A DNA stretch of 64,000 nucleotides, from positions 6,581 through 70,580 of the forward strand of contig DASYRN010000184.1 of the NCBI GenBank assembly GCA_036004365.1, read 5' to 3'. Position numbers and translations under genes: made by a program. Below, piece by piece: positions 17,425 through 26,447 of this stretch; position 1 is the stretch's first letter; every line of letters starts with the position of its first letter. The stretch comes from DP-36 sp036004365 (lineage in GTDB: Bacteria > Desulfobacterota > Binatia > UBA9968). Under the pieces are notes generated by a model that saw only the letters and a list, made by a program, of their open reading frames with translations, searched no databases and had not been told where the DNA came from.

Positions 17425-17758
17425 ATGATCGCGGTTAGTGGTCCCGTAAGAGTCGAAGTCAACGGGAAACTCATAGGAAAGTGAACTTCGAGGTTCTACC
17501 AACCGAGTTGCCGAATTGCGACAATGAACTCTTATCTGTTTGGAGGAATGTGCTTACCTGCCGAATCACGTTCAGCGCTTCTTACAAAAATACAGACGTT
17601 CTCACTACAAGACGCGATTTAGACGTAGTTCCTTTGCAGACAATCGGTAGGGATAAACTATAAAGTCGCAGCAGGGCTGCTTCTTCGTGAGGTGCCTTTC
17701 ATATCGTCATTGGTTCCACGTGACAGCGCCCACTCAAGGTTCCTCTTTAATAAAACAA
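17425..17758. other. Intergenic stretch without a supported gene
   Basis: A 19-codon frame directly follows (ATG 17424-TGA 17484) but matches nothing I know. The rest up to the 3' end of the M20 gene shows neither repeats nor a clear terminator. Confidence 0.5.
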
Positions 17759-19041
17759 CTAGAGGCCCTTGCCCTGCGCGACGTCCATGATCATGCGCGC
17801 GAGAAGATACAGACGCGGCTCGATCGATTCGAGAAGTACGTATTCCGCATCAGCGGAGTGCGCCCCGTAACCTTGCAGGCCGAAGCGCTCGATGACCGGC
17901 GCTTTGGTTTTGAGCGCGGCGAACGCGGCGTCCGTGCCGCCTCCTTCCGGCATGTCATCCACGACAAGCTCCTTCCCGAGCGCACGATAAATCTGCTGCG
18001 CCTGCTTGGCGAGCGCCCGTGAGGCTGTTGTTGCCTCCAGCGGAGGACGCCGGCGCTCGAACTTCATCTCGACCTTTGCCTCGGGCAACAGTTGGTTTTT
18101 GATCCGCTCCCGCACCTTGCTCTCGATGTCGTCGTAGTCGGCCACGCGCAGCACGCGCACGTCCGCAGTCGCCTGTGCGCCGGGCGGAATCATGTTGCAC
18201 GTGGTGCCGGCGTTCGCCAGCGTCCAGTTCATCTTGAGACCGACCGCCGGATTGGAAAGATCCCGCGTCTGCAGCACCTGATGCGCCAGCTCGTACAGAG
18301 CGTTGACACCCTTCTCCGGCGCGCTGCCTGAGTGCGATGCTCGCCCTTGCACGGTGAGTGTGATGGAGGCGATACCACTGGTTGCCAGCGACAATTTGTC
18401 GGATTCCGCGCGGGAAGATTCGACTGAGAAAGTTGCGTCGTGCTCGGCGCCGAGCTTGGTGAGCAAGCTGCGCGAACCCGGCGAGCTAATCTCCTCGTCG
18501 CCGTTAATGAGGACGGTGAGAGTGCCGTATTCCCGGAAATTCATTGCCCTGAGAATCGCCAGTGTGTGAAGGATAACGGCGATCCCCTGCTTATCGTCAG
18601 CGATCCCTAGGCCGTAGGCACGATCGCCTTCGACGCGGAAGGGCTGTTGCGCGAGCATGCCGCGCGGGTACACGGTGTCCATGTGCGCGATCAGCAGGAT
18701 CTTCTTCGTGCCCGTACCAGCGAAGGTCGCCCGTACCATCTTGCCGATCTTCTCGGGCGTATCATCCATCTTGTAGACGTCGCTCGGAAACATTGAAGGA
18801 ATTGGTGTCCATCGAGTCCGGCAGCCGTGACCACGAGGGCCTGAGCAAACTGGCAGAACTCATCGCCGGGCGCTTGAAAAACCTGGGGGGCCAGGTCGAG
18901 CTAGTCGAGCAGGGCCGGCTTTTCCTTCTTGGCCAGAGACAATACCGGCCCGCCCGCTTGGCCGAGCGCATGTGCCGCCACGCCGGCTAACACGAGGAAC
19001 ACGGCGGGTTGGAAATAACGGAATCTCTTGTGAGACTTCAC
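17759..19041 (-). pseudogene. M20 family peptidase (glutamate carboxypeptidase-like), broken by an internal inversion
   Basis: On the minus strand a GTG at 19041 begins a signal peptide (VKSHKRFRYFQPAVFLVLAG ..., ending near ALGQ) and reads to EKPALLD, then meets TAG. The enzyme body resumes in an open frame from 18793 to 17759: metal motif LLIAHMDTVYP, GLGIADDKQG, NGDEE, RASHSG, GGTDAAF and the final GAHSADAEYV. The missing stretch between them (about 40 residues, LKELVSIESGSRD ... GGQVELVE) is present but encoded on the plus strand. All M20 catalytic motifs survive downstream, but the protein cannot be made whole as the DNA stands. Before the damage it was an exported di- or tripeptide or folate-type carboxypeptidase. 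Confidence 0.83.
18788..18909 (+). other. Inverted segment of about 120 bp inside the M20 gene
   Basis: This stretch encodes, on the plus strand, ETLKELVSIESGSRD through GGQVELVE, the well-known N-terminal helix region of M20 peptidases, while both neighbours encode the same protein on the minus strand. Junctions show CTCG/CGAG microhomology (GCTCG at 18782-18786, CGAGC at 18906-18910) and a few bases appear lost. Confidence 0.8.
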
Positions 19042-19281
19042 AGGAATCGCCTTGGCTGAAGCGTATTCGATGACGGAGTTTATTTCAACTTACGGGTAGA
19101 CCGCGAAAACTCCTTTCGGCGGTTATGAGTCTATGTGGAGGAGGGCCAAGGGAGGCGAAGAGTAAAAGGCTTTACTCGGTATACTTGAAAAAAACCTTCT
19201 TATAGTCATAGAAAGGATAATGTCCGAAAACGGCTAGTAAGAGTCTTGCGCGGAGGCTTCATTTATCTCAATACTGTTCTT

Positions 19282-20877
19282 ATGAACGATTTTTACGAAG
19301 CCATGCTCGCTAGAGACTACCGCTTCGACGGTAAATTTTTCGTTGGGGTGAAAACGACAGGTGTTTACTGCAGACCCATTTGCCCGGCAAGACCGAAGCG
19401 CGAAAATGTCGAGTTCTTCACGACCGCCGCCTCGGCGGAATTGGCGGGATACCGGCCCTGTTTGAGGTGCCGTCCGGAATGTGCTCCTCTCTCACCCGCA
19501 TGGTGGGGAAAGAAAGCGATCGTTCAGAGAGCGCTTAAACTCATCGCCAGAAACGAGTTCCATCATAGAAACGAAGAGCTATTTGCCGAGCGGTTGGGCA
19601 TGAGCGCGAGGCACTTGCGACGACTCTTCGAGGAAGAAATCGGCCAGACACCTAAACAAGTCGCCGACAACAATAGGCTCAATTTCGCGCGCAAGCTTAT
19701 TGTGGAGACCGAAATGCCGATCATGACGGTCGCACGGACTGCCGGCTTTTCGTCGCTCAGACGGTTCAACGGCGCGTTCCAAAAACGCTTCCGCCGGGCG
19801 CCTTCGCAATTAAGAAAGGCTCGTTCAAAAACCGATAGCAGAGACGGGATCGAGCTCAAGCTTCCCTTTAGGCCCCCTTACGATTGGCAAACTCTCATTC
19901 GGTTCTATCAATCGCATCCGATTCCAGGACTTGAACGGATCACGGGAGATTCTTTCGAACGAGTTTTTCGTATCGGTGATACGATCGGATTCCTGCAAGT
20001 TCAAGCGATGGTCGGTGAACCTCAGCTTAAAATCAGGATTGTCACGGGAGATGCCAAGATTCTCTTCGAGGTGGTCAGTCGAGTCAGGAGGATGTTCGAT
20101 TTAGACTCCGATCCGATCCTCATTGCGAATAGCTTTGCGCAAAATCCTCTTCTTTCAAAGTTCTATGTTCGCTTTCCGGGCTTGCGGCTGCCGGGTGGGT
20201 GGGATCCCTTTGAAACGGCCATCTGCTCGATCCTGGGCCAACTGGTTTCGGCTCAACAGCGATGCAATCTTGTCGGTCAGCTCGTGCGCGGCTATGGCGA
20301 GGAGATCGCTCACCCCATATCGAGAGAGAAAATCCATTTATTTCCCGGTCCCGCTGTCTTGGCGCGGTCCAACCTTCGTAAGGTCAAGACGACTATCGCC
20401 CGCAGAAAGGCGATTCGGGAATTCAGCCGTCGCGTATTGAGCGGGGCCATTTCTCTTTCGGAAGCTCAAGATCCGATGTCGTTTCGGAAGGCGCTTCTTG
20501 AGACAAAGGGTCTTGGCCCCTGGTCGGCTGAGTATATCAGTCTTCGATCGATCGGCGACACCGACGCGTTTCCTCGGACGGATTTGATTCTCAAGCGGGT
20601 ACTAGAGCTTCACCCCGATCTTAATTTAGAAGCTATCAAACCTTGGAGATCGTATGCGGCGATCTACCTTTGGAAGGGATTTGCACAAATGCTTTCGAAG
20701 AGAAAAAGGAGGAACGAGCATGACACTTTTTTACAAAGAAATGGAATCTCCCGTAGGAAAACTCAAATTAGTGGCAAGCGCCACAGCGCTAGTCGCCGTT
20801 CTTTGGGAACAGGAACGCCCAAACCGAGTGGGGCTCGGCACCCTGGAGCTCGATCAGCAGCACCCGATCCTACTTGA
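19282..20877 (+). CDS. alkA: Bifunctional Ada-type transcription regulator / AlkA 3-methyladenine DNA glycosylase
   Basis: A 531-residue fusion. Residues 1-70: Ada metal-binding domain with Cys30, Cys34, Cys60 and Cys63 (CRPIC ... CLRC), one of which accepts methyl groups from phosphotriesters. About 80-180: AraC-type helix-turn-helix. About 195-300: AlkA N-terminal domain. About 310-470: HhH-GPD glycosylase with GLGPWSAEYI and the catalytic-Asp region FPRTD. The O6-methylguanine transferase domain is separate (next gene). ATG 19282 is preferred to a TTG at 19246, although the only GGAGG (19252) is distant. The last 50 residues run 158 nt into ogt in another frame, leave the family and look like lost-stop readthrough. 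Confidence 0.88.
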   Translation: MNDFYEAMLARDYRFDGKFFVGVKTTGVYCRPICPARPKRENVEFFTTAASAELAGYRPCLRCRPECAPLSPAWWGKKAIVQRALKLIARNEFHHRNEELFAERLGMSARHLRRLFEEEIGQTPKQVADNNRLNFARKLIVETEMPIMTVARTAGFSSLRRFNGAFQKRFRRAPSQLRKARSKTDSRDGIELKLPFRPPYDWQTLIRFYQSHPIPGLERITGDSFERVFRIGDTIGFLQVQAMVGEPQLKIRIVTGDAKILFEVVSRVRRMFDLDSDPILIANSFAQNPLLSKFYVRFPGLRLPGGWDPFETAICSILGQLVSAQQRCNLVGQLVRGYGEEIAHPISREKIHLFPGPAVLARSNLRKVKTTIARRKAIREFSRRVLSGAISLSEAQDPMSFRKALLETKGLGPWSAEYISLRSIGDTDAFPRTDLILKRVLELHPDLNLEAIKPWRSYAAIYLWKGFAQMLSKRKRRNEHDTFLQRNGISRRKTQISGKRHSASRRSLGTGTPKPSGARHPGARSAAPDPT

Positions 20878-21220
20878 AACCGAGCGACAACTCTCTGAGT
20901 ATTTCGCTGGTAAGAGAACTCAGTTTGAGCTTCCTCTCGAGCCGCGCGGAAGTGAATTTCAAAAAAGAGTTTGGCGCGCTTTGAGAGAAATACCGTTCGG
21001 CAAGACCAGGAGTTACCGGGATCTGGCCGAGGCCATCGGCTCCCCCAAAGCGTCTAGGGCCATCGGCGCGGCCAATGGCAAAAATCCACTATCGATTGTG
21101 GTTCCTTGTCATCGCGTTATCGGTACGGATAGAACCCTTACCGGTTTTGCCGGCGGTCTTGAGACCAAGGCGACTCTTTTAGCTCTCGAAGCACGAGCCG
21201 CAGGGTCGATGAAGAGTTGA
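20720..21220 (+). CDS. ogt: Methylated-DNA-[protein]-cysteine S-methyltransferase
   Basis: A 166-residue suicide repair protein. The methyl-acceptor Cys130 lies in IVVPCHRVIG, and the helix-turn-helix and Arg-finger region (RALREIPFGKTRSYRDLAEAIGSP, in parts) are intact. It transfers methyl groups from O6-methylguanine to itself. AAGGAGG stands 7 nt before the ATG. The gene overlaps the long tail of the Ada/AlkA frame by 158 nt and is followed 12 nt later by a 2OG oxygenase, so the three form one alkylation-damage response unit. Confidence 0.93.
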   Translation: MTLFYKEMESPVGKLKLVASATALVAVLWEQERPNRVGLGTLELDQQHPILLETERQLSEYFAGKRTQFELPLEPRGSEFQKRVWRALREIPFGKTRSYRDLAEAIGSPKASRAIGAANGKNPLSIVVPCHRVIGTDRTLTGFAGGLETKATLLALEARAAGSMKS

Positions 21221-21232
21221 GAGAAAATGTGA

Positions 21233-21949
21233 ATGGGAACGCAGGAGCCATGTCATCCACACGAGATCGATTGGGAACGGGTCCGGTCTGATCTCGATGC
21301 GCGGGGATTCGCCACTCTGCCTGGCGTTCTCACCAAGAAAACCTGTGAAGAGATAGCTGCCGGTTATTCCGACGAGCGCCAATTTCGCACTCGGATTGAA
21401 ATGTCCCGCTATTCCTTCGGCCGTGGCGAGTATAAATACTTCAATTATCCACTACCCCCGATAGTGCAGCGGCTCAGGTCTTCCATTTATTCTCAGCTCG
21501 CGCCGCTTGCGAACGAATGGCTCGATCGGCTGGGGAGCGACAAACCTCGTTTTCCTGAAAACCTCTCGGATTTTATCGAGCAGTGTCATCGTGCAGGCCA
21601 AAAGCGCGCGACACCTTTGATCCTGAAATACGGCTCCGGTGATTTCAATTGCCTGCACCAAGATTTGTACGGCGAAATCGTGTTTCCCTTTCAAGTCACC
21701 TTTTTCTTGAGTCAGAAAGATAGGGATTTCGAGGGCGGCGAATTTGTGCTCAGTGAACAGCAACCCCGCAGGCAATCACGCGTTGAAGTGCTCTCCCCAA
21801 ACCAGGGCGATGCGGTGATCTTCTCGGTTCATCATCGGCCCGTTCGAGGCGCGCGGGGTCACTACCGAGCGAACCTTCGGCACGGAGTTAGTACCGTTCA
21901 CACGGGTGAGAGATACACCTTAGGAATTATTTTCCACGATGCAAAGTAA
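21233..21949 (+). CDS. 2OG-Fe(II) oxygenase associated with alkylation repair
   Basis: A 238-residue double-stranded beta-helix dioxygenase: iron ligands His142 and Asp144 (CLHQDLYG) and His217 (RHGVSTV), with Arg227 (GERYTLG) for 2-oxoglutarate. It is not AlkB: the fold order and flanking motifs fit the uncharacterised prolyl-hydroxylase-like oxygenases that often stand next to ada or alkA. Its place as third gene of the Ada/AlkA-Ogt unit suggests a role in the same stress response. Substrate unknown, DNA, RNA or protein. Confidence 0.83.
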   Translation: MGTQEPCHPHEIDWERVRSDLDARGFATLPGVLTKKTCEEIAAGYSDERQFRTRIEMSRYSFGRGEYKYFNYPLPPIVQRLRSSIYSQLAPLANEWLDRLGSDKPRFPENLSDFIEQCHRAGQKRATPLILKYGSGDFNCLHQDLYGEIVFPFQVTFFLSQKDRDFEGGEFVLSEQQPRRQSRVEVLSPNQGDAVIFSVHHRPVRGARGHYRANLRHGVSTVHTGERYTLGIIFHDAK

Positions 21950-21960
21950 GTGACAATATC

Positions 21961-22030
21961 GGTTTTTAGTTTTTTGAGTTTTTAGTTACTCGGCACTCAG
22001 CATTGCTAACTTAGAACTGGATAGGTCGGT
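21961..22030 (+). repeat. Degenerate TTTTTAGTT / ACTCA repeats, reduced element A copy
   Basis: TTTTTAGTTTTTTGAGTTTT, ACTCGGCACTCAGC, AACTTAGAACTGGATAGG: the same repeat text as in the middle of the full element A copies. It overlaps the 3' end of the minus-strand amidinotransferase gene and encodes that protein's last 15 or so residues. Confidence 0.65.
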
Positions 22031-22840
22031 TTCGTTGTCGCAGTGTGGGACTTTGAGGACGAGACACTTTGCGCTGCCGCCGGCTTTGATGAACTCCGCG
22101 AGAGGGATTTCAAAAACAGAAAATCCCAGAGATTCCAATTGGCGACGAATTCTCGGACAACCATCATTCATGATCACGTTCTTCTCCACCACTATCGCGT
22201 TGCACGCAAATCGCCGCGCTTCCTGTTGGGTCACAGGAATGAGGGTGCCAATATGATCTTTCAATACCTTTAAGCCACGGGCGTCAAAGGCGGCGGGATA
22301 ATAGATCGCCTCGTCATTACTCAGAGGGCAAAGGCAGGTGTCTAAATGGTAGAACCAATCGTTGGTAAGTTTTAGAGAGATGACCTCGCGCCCGATGATT
22401 TCCGCTGCTCTTTGGTGGGAGATCACGGAAGAGCGGATGGGATATCCCGCAAACAAAAGATCCCCGCACATCAGCAGATCTCCTTCTCCCTCAAAGTGGC
22501 TCTGTTCGGGAAGGTGAAAGATCTCATAGTTCCTGACGGCGAACCAGTTCTCGAAGTGTGTGGCTTCGGCTCGCCTGACCTGATAACGGAAATTGCTCAC
22601 GATGAATTTATTCTTCCACACAAGCCCCGCGTTGGCAGTAAATACCATGTCCGGTAGACCCGGTCTGGGTTTGATCAAGGAGACATCCATGTTCAGCCGA
22701 TGCTTAAGGAGCTGGTAGAGTGCTCGCCATTGGTGCTGGGCCAATAGAGTGTCGCTCTGACGAATGCGACTCATCCAGGGATTGATCTCGTACTCGATGC
22801 CATAATACACGGGCGGACACATCAGAATTTGCATGATCAT
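21986..22840 (-). CDS. Amidinotransferase / dimethylarginine dimethylaminohydrolase-like enzyme
   Basis: A 284-residue guanidino-group-modifying enzyme with the five-bladed pentein fold. FTANAG (Asn70), FEGEGD (Asp121), catalytic His165 (FYHLDTCL) and nucleophile Cys259 (GGSAKCL) are present, so it should hydrolyse a guanidino or amidino substrate such as arginine, dimethylarginine or a related amino acid. FTANAG is also shared with the arginine dihydrolases ArgZ/AgrE. The extreme C-terminus (after about residue 268) is encoded by repeat sequence and is likely not native. No partner genes are nearby. Confidence 0.8.
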   Translation of the reverse strand: MIMQILMCPPVYYGIEYEINPWMSRIRQSDTLLAQHQWRALYQLLKHRLNMDVSLIKPRPGLPDMVFTANAGLVWKNKFIVSNFRYQVRRAEATHFENWFAVRNYEIFHLPEQSHFEGEGDLLMCGDLLFAGYPIRSSVISHQRAAEIIGREVISLKLTNDWFYHLDTCLCPLSNDEAIYYPAAFDARGLKVLKDHIGTLIPVTQQEARRFACNAIVVEKNVIMNDGCPRIRRQLESLGFSVFEIPLAEFIKAGGSAKCLVLKVPHCDNETDLSSSKLAMLSAE

Positions 22841-22978
22841 CTCTTATCCAATGCATGTGCCAGTCTATGGATCTAACAAAATCAACAACTTACGTCGCTG
22901 GAACGGTTCTTTTTGCTGGCAGATCTGACGCTCTGATAGAGACAGAGCCCAAACAAAGTCATCTTTGCCCGAACGGCT

Positions 22979-23073
22979 GTTAAGCCCTCTGGCCGATGGA
23001 TCTATACAGGAGATGAGGTCGCTTGATTTAAAACCTCAAAAGGCCTGCCTCGAAAGAGGTCTGGGCCGTTGAG
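22979..23073 (+). repeat. Element A, copy 7: both 5S-like flanks, short middle, weak terminator
   Basis: GTTAAGCCCTCTGGCCGATGG (in two pieces; 5S central part) is followed after only about 10 nt by AGGAGATGAGGTCGCTTG (5S 3' part), GATTTAAAACC and an imperfect AAAGGCCTGCCTC/GAGGTCTGGGCC hairpin without a long T-run. This copy lacks the long degenerate middle. The rest of the gap 22841-23298 shows no gene. Confidence 0.72.
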
Positions 23074-23298
23074 GTTGAAGTCGAGAAAAGAGAATAAAGG
23101 CGGTTGTCTCAAGATCAGAGCGGCAAAGGACCACGCTTCGAGCGCCGGATTCGCCGGTCACGCGTCAGCAAGGCCGTCTTGTGTACATGCTCGTGGCACC
23201 CATGATTTCGTTCGCAGGATCACCCTTGAAGTCGGTGGCCTGTTGACACTGTAAACAGTTTGCAGTTATGAGAGCCCATGAACATCGGAGGTGAAAAT

Positions 23299-24393
23299 AT
23301 GGAGGCATCACGCAACCGCCAAATCATCGACGGCGATGGTCACGTGATGGAGGACATTGCTTCGATCTGGAAATACATGCCAGAAGAATATGTCGGCCGA
23401 AGTTTCTCAGACATTCGAGGCCGCAGCCCTTTTCCGCCCATCGACCACCTGCACTCGGCAAACCGCCACTTCACTCCAGGAGGCGCATTCGCCAATGTCG
23501 GGCCCGAGGGCTGGGCGGCGTTTCTCGACGATGTCGGTATCGAATCGACGGTGTTGTATACCAGCGCCGGCTTAAGTTTCGGCAAGATCGTGAGCCGCGA
23601 CTGGGCGATCGAGCTCGCGCGGGCTTACAATAACTGGATGTACGACACCTATCTGTCAAAAAGCCCGCGCTTTCGCGCCATGGGGCTTATTCCGCTGCAA
23701 GCTCCCAAGGAAGCGGTCGACGAATTGCGGCGCATCGTTCGGGAGCTAGGGATGTGCGGCGCGATGCTCCCTTCGACGGGCGCGAACAACTCCCACTTGG
23801 GATCGGAGCAGTTCTGGCCGATCTACCAAGAGGCCGAGCGCCTCGGCTGCGCGATCGGCGTTCACGGCGGCGCGCACGAGGGCATGCTCATGGACGATTT
23901 GAGTCCCTACGCGCCGGTGAACGCGCTGGGCCATCCTTTCGGGCAAATGGTGAGCTTCGCTGGCATCATCTTCAACGGCGTCTTCGACAAGTTCCCCGGC
24001 GTGCGCATCGGCTTTCTCGAGGCGGGCTGCGGCTGGCTGCTGACCTGTATCGAGCGCTTCACGCGCTCGTGGGCGAGTCATGTGCAGTATGATCCGCGCG
24101 GTCGCTTCTTCAAGCTTAAAGAAGGGGAGACGGTAGGCGATTATATCGTCCGTCACATCAACGAGGGAAGGATCTTCGTCGGCGTGGAGGGAAACGAGCT
24201 AACGATCAGCGAGGCGGTGCGTCACGTCGGCAACAAACCTTTTATTTTTTCTTCCGACTATCCGCACGAGGTGGACGCCGAGACCTGCAAGGCCGAACTC
24301 GAAGAGCTCTGGCAGAATTCAAGCCTTATTCGGGAAGACAAAGAGGCCATTCTATTCCACAACTCCGCTCGCTTTTATAAACTCGGCGTGTGA
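23299..24393 (+). CDS. Amidohydrolase family 2 metal-dependent hydrolase or decarboxylase
   Basis: A 364-residue member of the amidohydrolase_2 family with DGDGHVMED at the front (metal His), IGVHGGAHEGM, FLEAGCGWLLTCIERF and the late FSSDYPHEVDAETC with the catalytic Asp. ATG 23299 is chosen because CGGAGG lies 8 nt upstream; the frame also opens at 23278. It is paralogous to 12051-13076 and 57077-58228. No signal peptide. The stop codon lies where a reduced element A copy begins. Confidence 0.86.
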   Translation: MEASRNRQIIDGDGHVMEDIASIWKYMPEEYVGRSFSDIRGRSPFPPIDHLHSANRHFTPGGAFANVGPEGWAAFLDDVGIESTVLYTSAGLSFGKIVSRDWAIELARAYNNWMYDTYLSKSPRFRAMGLIPLQAPKEAVDELRRIVRELGMCGAMLPSTGANNSHLGSEQFWPIYQEAERLGCAIGVHGGAHEGMLMDDLSPYAPVNALGHPFGQMVSFAGIIFNGVFDKFPGVRIGFLEAGCGWLLTCIERFTRSWASHVQYDPRGRFFKLKEGETVGDYIVRHINEGRIFVGVEGNELTISEAVRHVGNKPFIFSSDYPHEVDAETCKAELEELWQNSSLIREDKEAILFHNSARFYKLGV

Positions 24394-24396
24394 CCC

Positions 24397-24460
24397 AGAA
24401 GGTCGCCGCCGGATTTAAAATTCAAAAGGCCCGCAGCTGAGCCAGCCCGGGCTTTTTTGC
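24397..24460 (+). terminator. Element A, copy 8: 5S-like 3' end plus terminator
   Basis: AGAAGGTCGCCGCCGGATTT then AAATTC and the hairpin AAAGGCCCG...CCCGGGC with six T (24425-24459). It ends the amidohydrolase transcript. The remaining 270 nt before the sigma factor gene show a GGGTGTCAACCC palindrome (about 24641-24653) but no gene. Confidence 0.82.
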
Positions 24461-24731
24461 TTCTAAAGCATGCAGTGTTTCTGCCGCTTTTGCTTGGGAT
24501 CAAGATTCATCCAACCGACTGCACCGCCGAGTCCCTGAAATAAGACCCCCCACGACTCCGGGCATCCTAGTAGATTCTTCATCGCGTTCGGGTGTGAAAC
24601 TACCTCTTTATATCCAGGGTCACCCTGATATGAACCCGAGGGGGTGTCAACCCTAGAGGTTGCTCATTCGTTGTTATGGGGTATGTAAGGGCGGGAAACG
24701 GTTAATGATCGCAAACGTGAGGCAGACCTCA

Positions 24732-25259
24732 ATGACGGATCCGATAAAACCCGTGTCATATGAGGATCTCTACACCGCCCATTATAGAGAGGTCCTACGG
24801 TTATGTCGCCTGCTATTGTCAAATCACCACGACGCCGAAGAGGTCGCACAGGAGGTCTTCCTGAAGGTGTATCAAAAATTTCACAACAACAATCAGAATC
24901 AAATTATGGTGTGGCGACCCTGGCTAGTACGGGTCAGTGTCAACGCATGTCGCGATCGACGAAGGTCTGGGTGGTGGAGATGGTGGCGCGGGACCAAGGA
25001 AGAATACCAGGAAGCGAATTATCCAGATTCCGGTAAGACCCCCGAAGAAACGCTTCTTGGCCGAGAAACGCAGGGGCGTATCTGGCGCGCCTTTCAGGAA
25101 CTCTCTCGACGCCAGCAAGAGGTATTCGTTCTGCGCTACGTAGATGAGTGGTCCACCGACCAGGTGGCGGACATGCTGGGGATAACAACCGGCAGTGTGA
25201 AGCGGCACCTTTTTCGTGCCGTTCATCATCTACGCCGCGTATTAGGAGAGCGCCGATGA
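24732..25259 (+). CDS. ECF-type RNA polymerase sigma factor
   Basis: A 175-residue sigma70-family protein of the extracytoplasmic function group. Region 2 is at about residues 10-75 (YEDLYTAHYREVLRLCR, then NHHDAEEVAQEVFLKVYQ) and region 4 at about 115-170 (LSRRQQEVFVLRYVDEWS ... GSVKRHLFRAVHHLRR). ATG 24732 has GAGG about 9 nt upstream; ATG 24705 is an alternative. The stop overlaps the start of the anti-sigma-like gene (ATGA), so the two are translationally coupled, and a Spy-like periplasmic protein follows, as in CnrYXH-type metal or envelope-stress systems. Confidence 0.9.
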   Translation: MTDPIKPVSYEDLYTAHYREVLRLCRLLLSNHHDAEEVAQEVFLKVYQKFHNNNQNQIMVWRPWLVRVSVNACRDRRRSGWWRWWRGTKEEYQEANYPDSGKTPEETLLGRETQGRIWRAFQELSRRQQEVFVLRYVDEWSTDQVADMLGITTGSVKRHLFRAVHHLRRVLGERR

Positions 25260-25795
25260 ACCCATGCCTGAAAGATCAAAAGCTCCTTTTACTGCATGAC
25301 GGGGAAGGAACCAGTGCCGAGCGAAGTCATCTGGCAGAATGCGAGGCCTGCGCCAAACGGTATCGGCAACTGCGAAGCGACCTGGAAGCAATCACCCGAA
25401 CACTCCGGGAAGAACCTCCTCCGAGGACCGTTAGTCATCCTTTTCGACCATTTACTGCCCGCTGGTTGCCTACGGCCGTCGCGGTGGCTTTGGCTCTCAT
25501 ACTGATGTGGCAAGGTGCGCGGATATGGAGTCCATCCGCCCCCGCTCCTCTTAGCGACGAAATCTGGATTGTCTTGGAAGAATTTTCGCCTGACTTCTTC
25601 TTGCAGAACCAAGCGAGCGCGGAGGGGCTATGGACTGTGGTTGCAGACGCTTACGACCGAGCTCTGGCTCTGGAGGCCGACCGGCCTTGCGAGTGGTACG
25701 ACATGCCGGCAAGGGGTGAAGTAGAATCTGTGGATGCAGGATTTGGAGATTTTGGTGTGCCTGTTTCCGCTTGTGTGGAGCTTAATCGATCATAA
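25256..25795 (+). CDS. Zinc-finger anti-sigma factor
   Basis: A 179-residue protein with an N-terminal HxxxCxxC motif (HLAECEACAKRY, the ZAS/zf-HC2 signature), a single membrane helix (about residues 68-88, WLPTAVAVALALILMWQG) and a periplasmic part with no recognised domain. Such proteins hold the partner ECF sigma factor at the membrane until a signal arrives. Overlap of start and stop codons with the sigma gene supports pairing. The signal is probably relayed through the next gene product. Confidence 0.85.
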   Translation: MNPCLKDQKLLLLHDGEGTSAERSHLAECEACAKRYRQLRSDLEAITRTLREEPPPRTVSHPFRPFTARWLPTAVAVALALILMWQGARIWSPSAPAPLSDEIWIVLEEFSPDFFLQNQASAEGLWTVVADAYDRALALEADRPCEWYDMPARGEVESVDAGFGDFGVPVSACVELNRS

Positions 25796-25852
25796 GAAGC
25801 GTTTACTGAACCTGAGGCGTAGAACACGACATAGTCATAAAAGGAGGTAGCC

Positions 25853-26347
25853 ATGATGAAGACAAAACGAACAATGGTTGGCATGGGGACATTGGTAGCT
25901 GGATTGCTGCTGCTGGTTTCGTTGTTATCCCCGGTCTATGCACAGAACGATGCCATGAGCCAAGCGAGGACTGTAGCGACGTTTGGACTAATGTCGCCAC
26001 GGTTACTCAACGCGTTGAACCTCACGCCAGACCAGGCAGCCAAGATAGAAATTAGCAAGAATGCTTTTAGGGACGCTCAAAGGGCCTACCTGAGCGAGGT
26101 GAGAGTATTGCGGAAGGAAGTCGGTGATAAGCTCTTTGGACCCAACCGGGTAGCGGAGGCGGACGTGGCCCGCCAGATAACAAAGATTGCCGACTTGCGG
26201 GAGAAGATTCTCCGAGAGGGATTCAAGATTGCGCTTGAGGTGCGGCATGTGCTTACGCCGGAACAGTTAGCAAAGGCTGCAGCGATCAGGCAGCAACTGC
26301 TGGAGATCCAAAACGAGGTTCGCGATCTCTATAACGAGAACCAATAG
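25853..26347 (+). CDS. Spy/CpxP/CnrX-like periplasmic sensor or chaperone
   Basis: A 164-residue protein with a signal peptide (about 1-31, ending PVYAQ) and a mostly helical body with LTPDQ (about residue 57) and LTPEQL (about 143), the LTxxQ signature. AAAGGAGG stands before the ATG. As third gene after an ECF sigma factor and its anti-sigma factor it is the likely periplasmic sensor (CnrX-like) or the effector of that regulon. It resembles the stand-alone Spy-like gene at 4329-4841 in type, not closely in sequence. The metal or folding stress sensed is not readable. Confidence 0.83.
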   Translation: MMKTKRTMVGMGTLVAGLLLLVSLLSPVYAQNDAMSQARTVATFGLMSPRLLNALNLTPDQAAKIEISKNAFRDAQRAYLSEVRVLRKEVGDKLFGPNRVAEADVARQITKIADLREKILREGFKIALEVRHVLTPEQLAKAAAIRQQLLEIQNEVRDLYNENQ

Positions 26348-26447
26348 TCTGGCTTCGGACAAAAACAGATCGCGAATCTATCGGATCCGCAAGCGGGCGA
26401 GCCGAGGATCGTCTTAAATGTTAACAGCCATTAAGAGCGGCATAGGT

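Noticed and set aside
18782..18910. Site-specific invertible switch (phase variation)
   Set aside because: The ends share only 4-5 bp and no recombinase gene is near; a one-off rearrangement or chimera is more likely.
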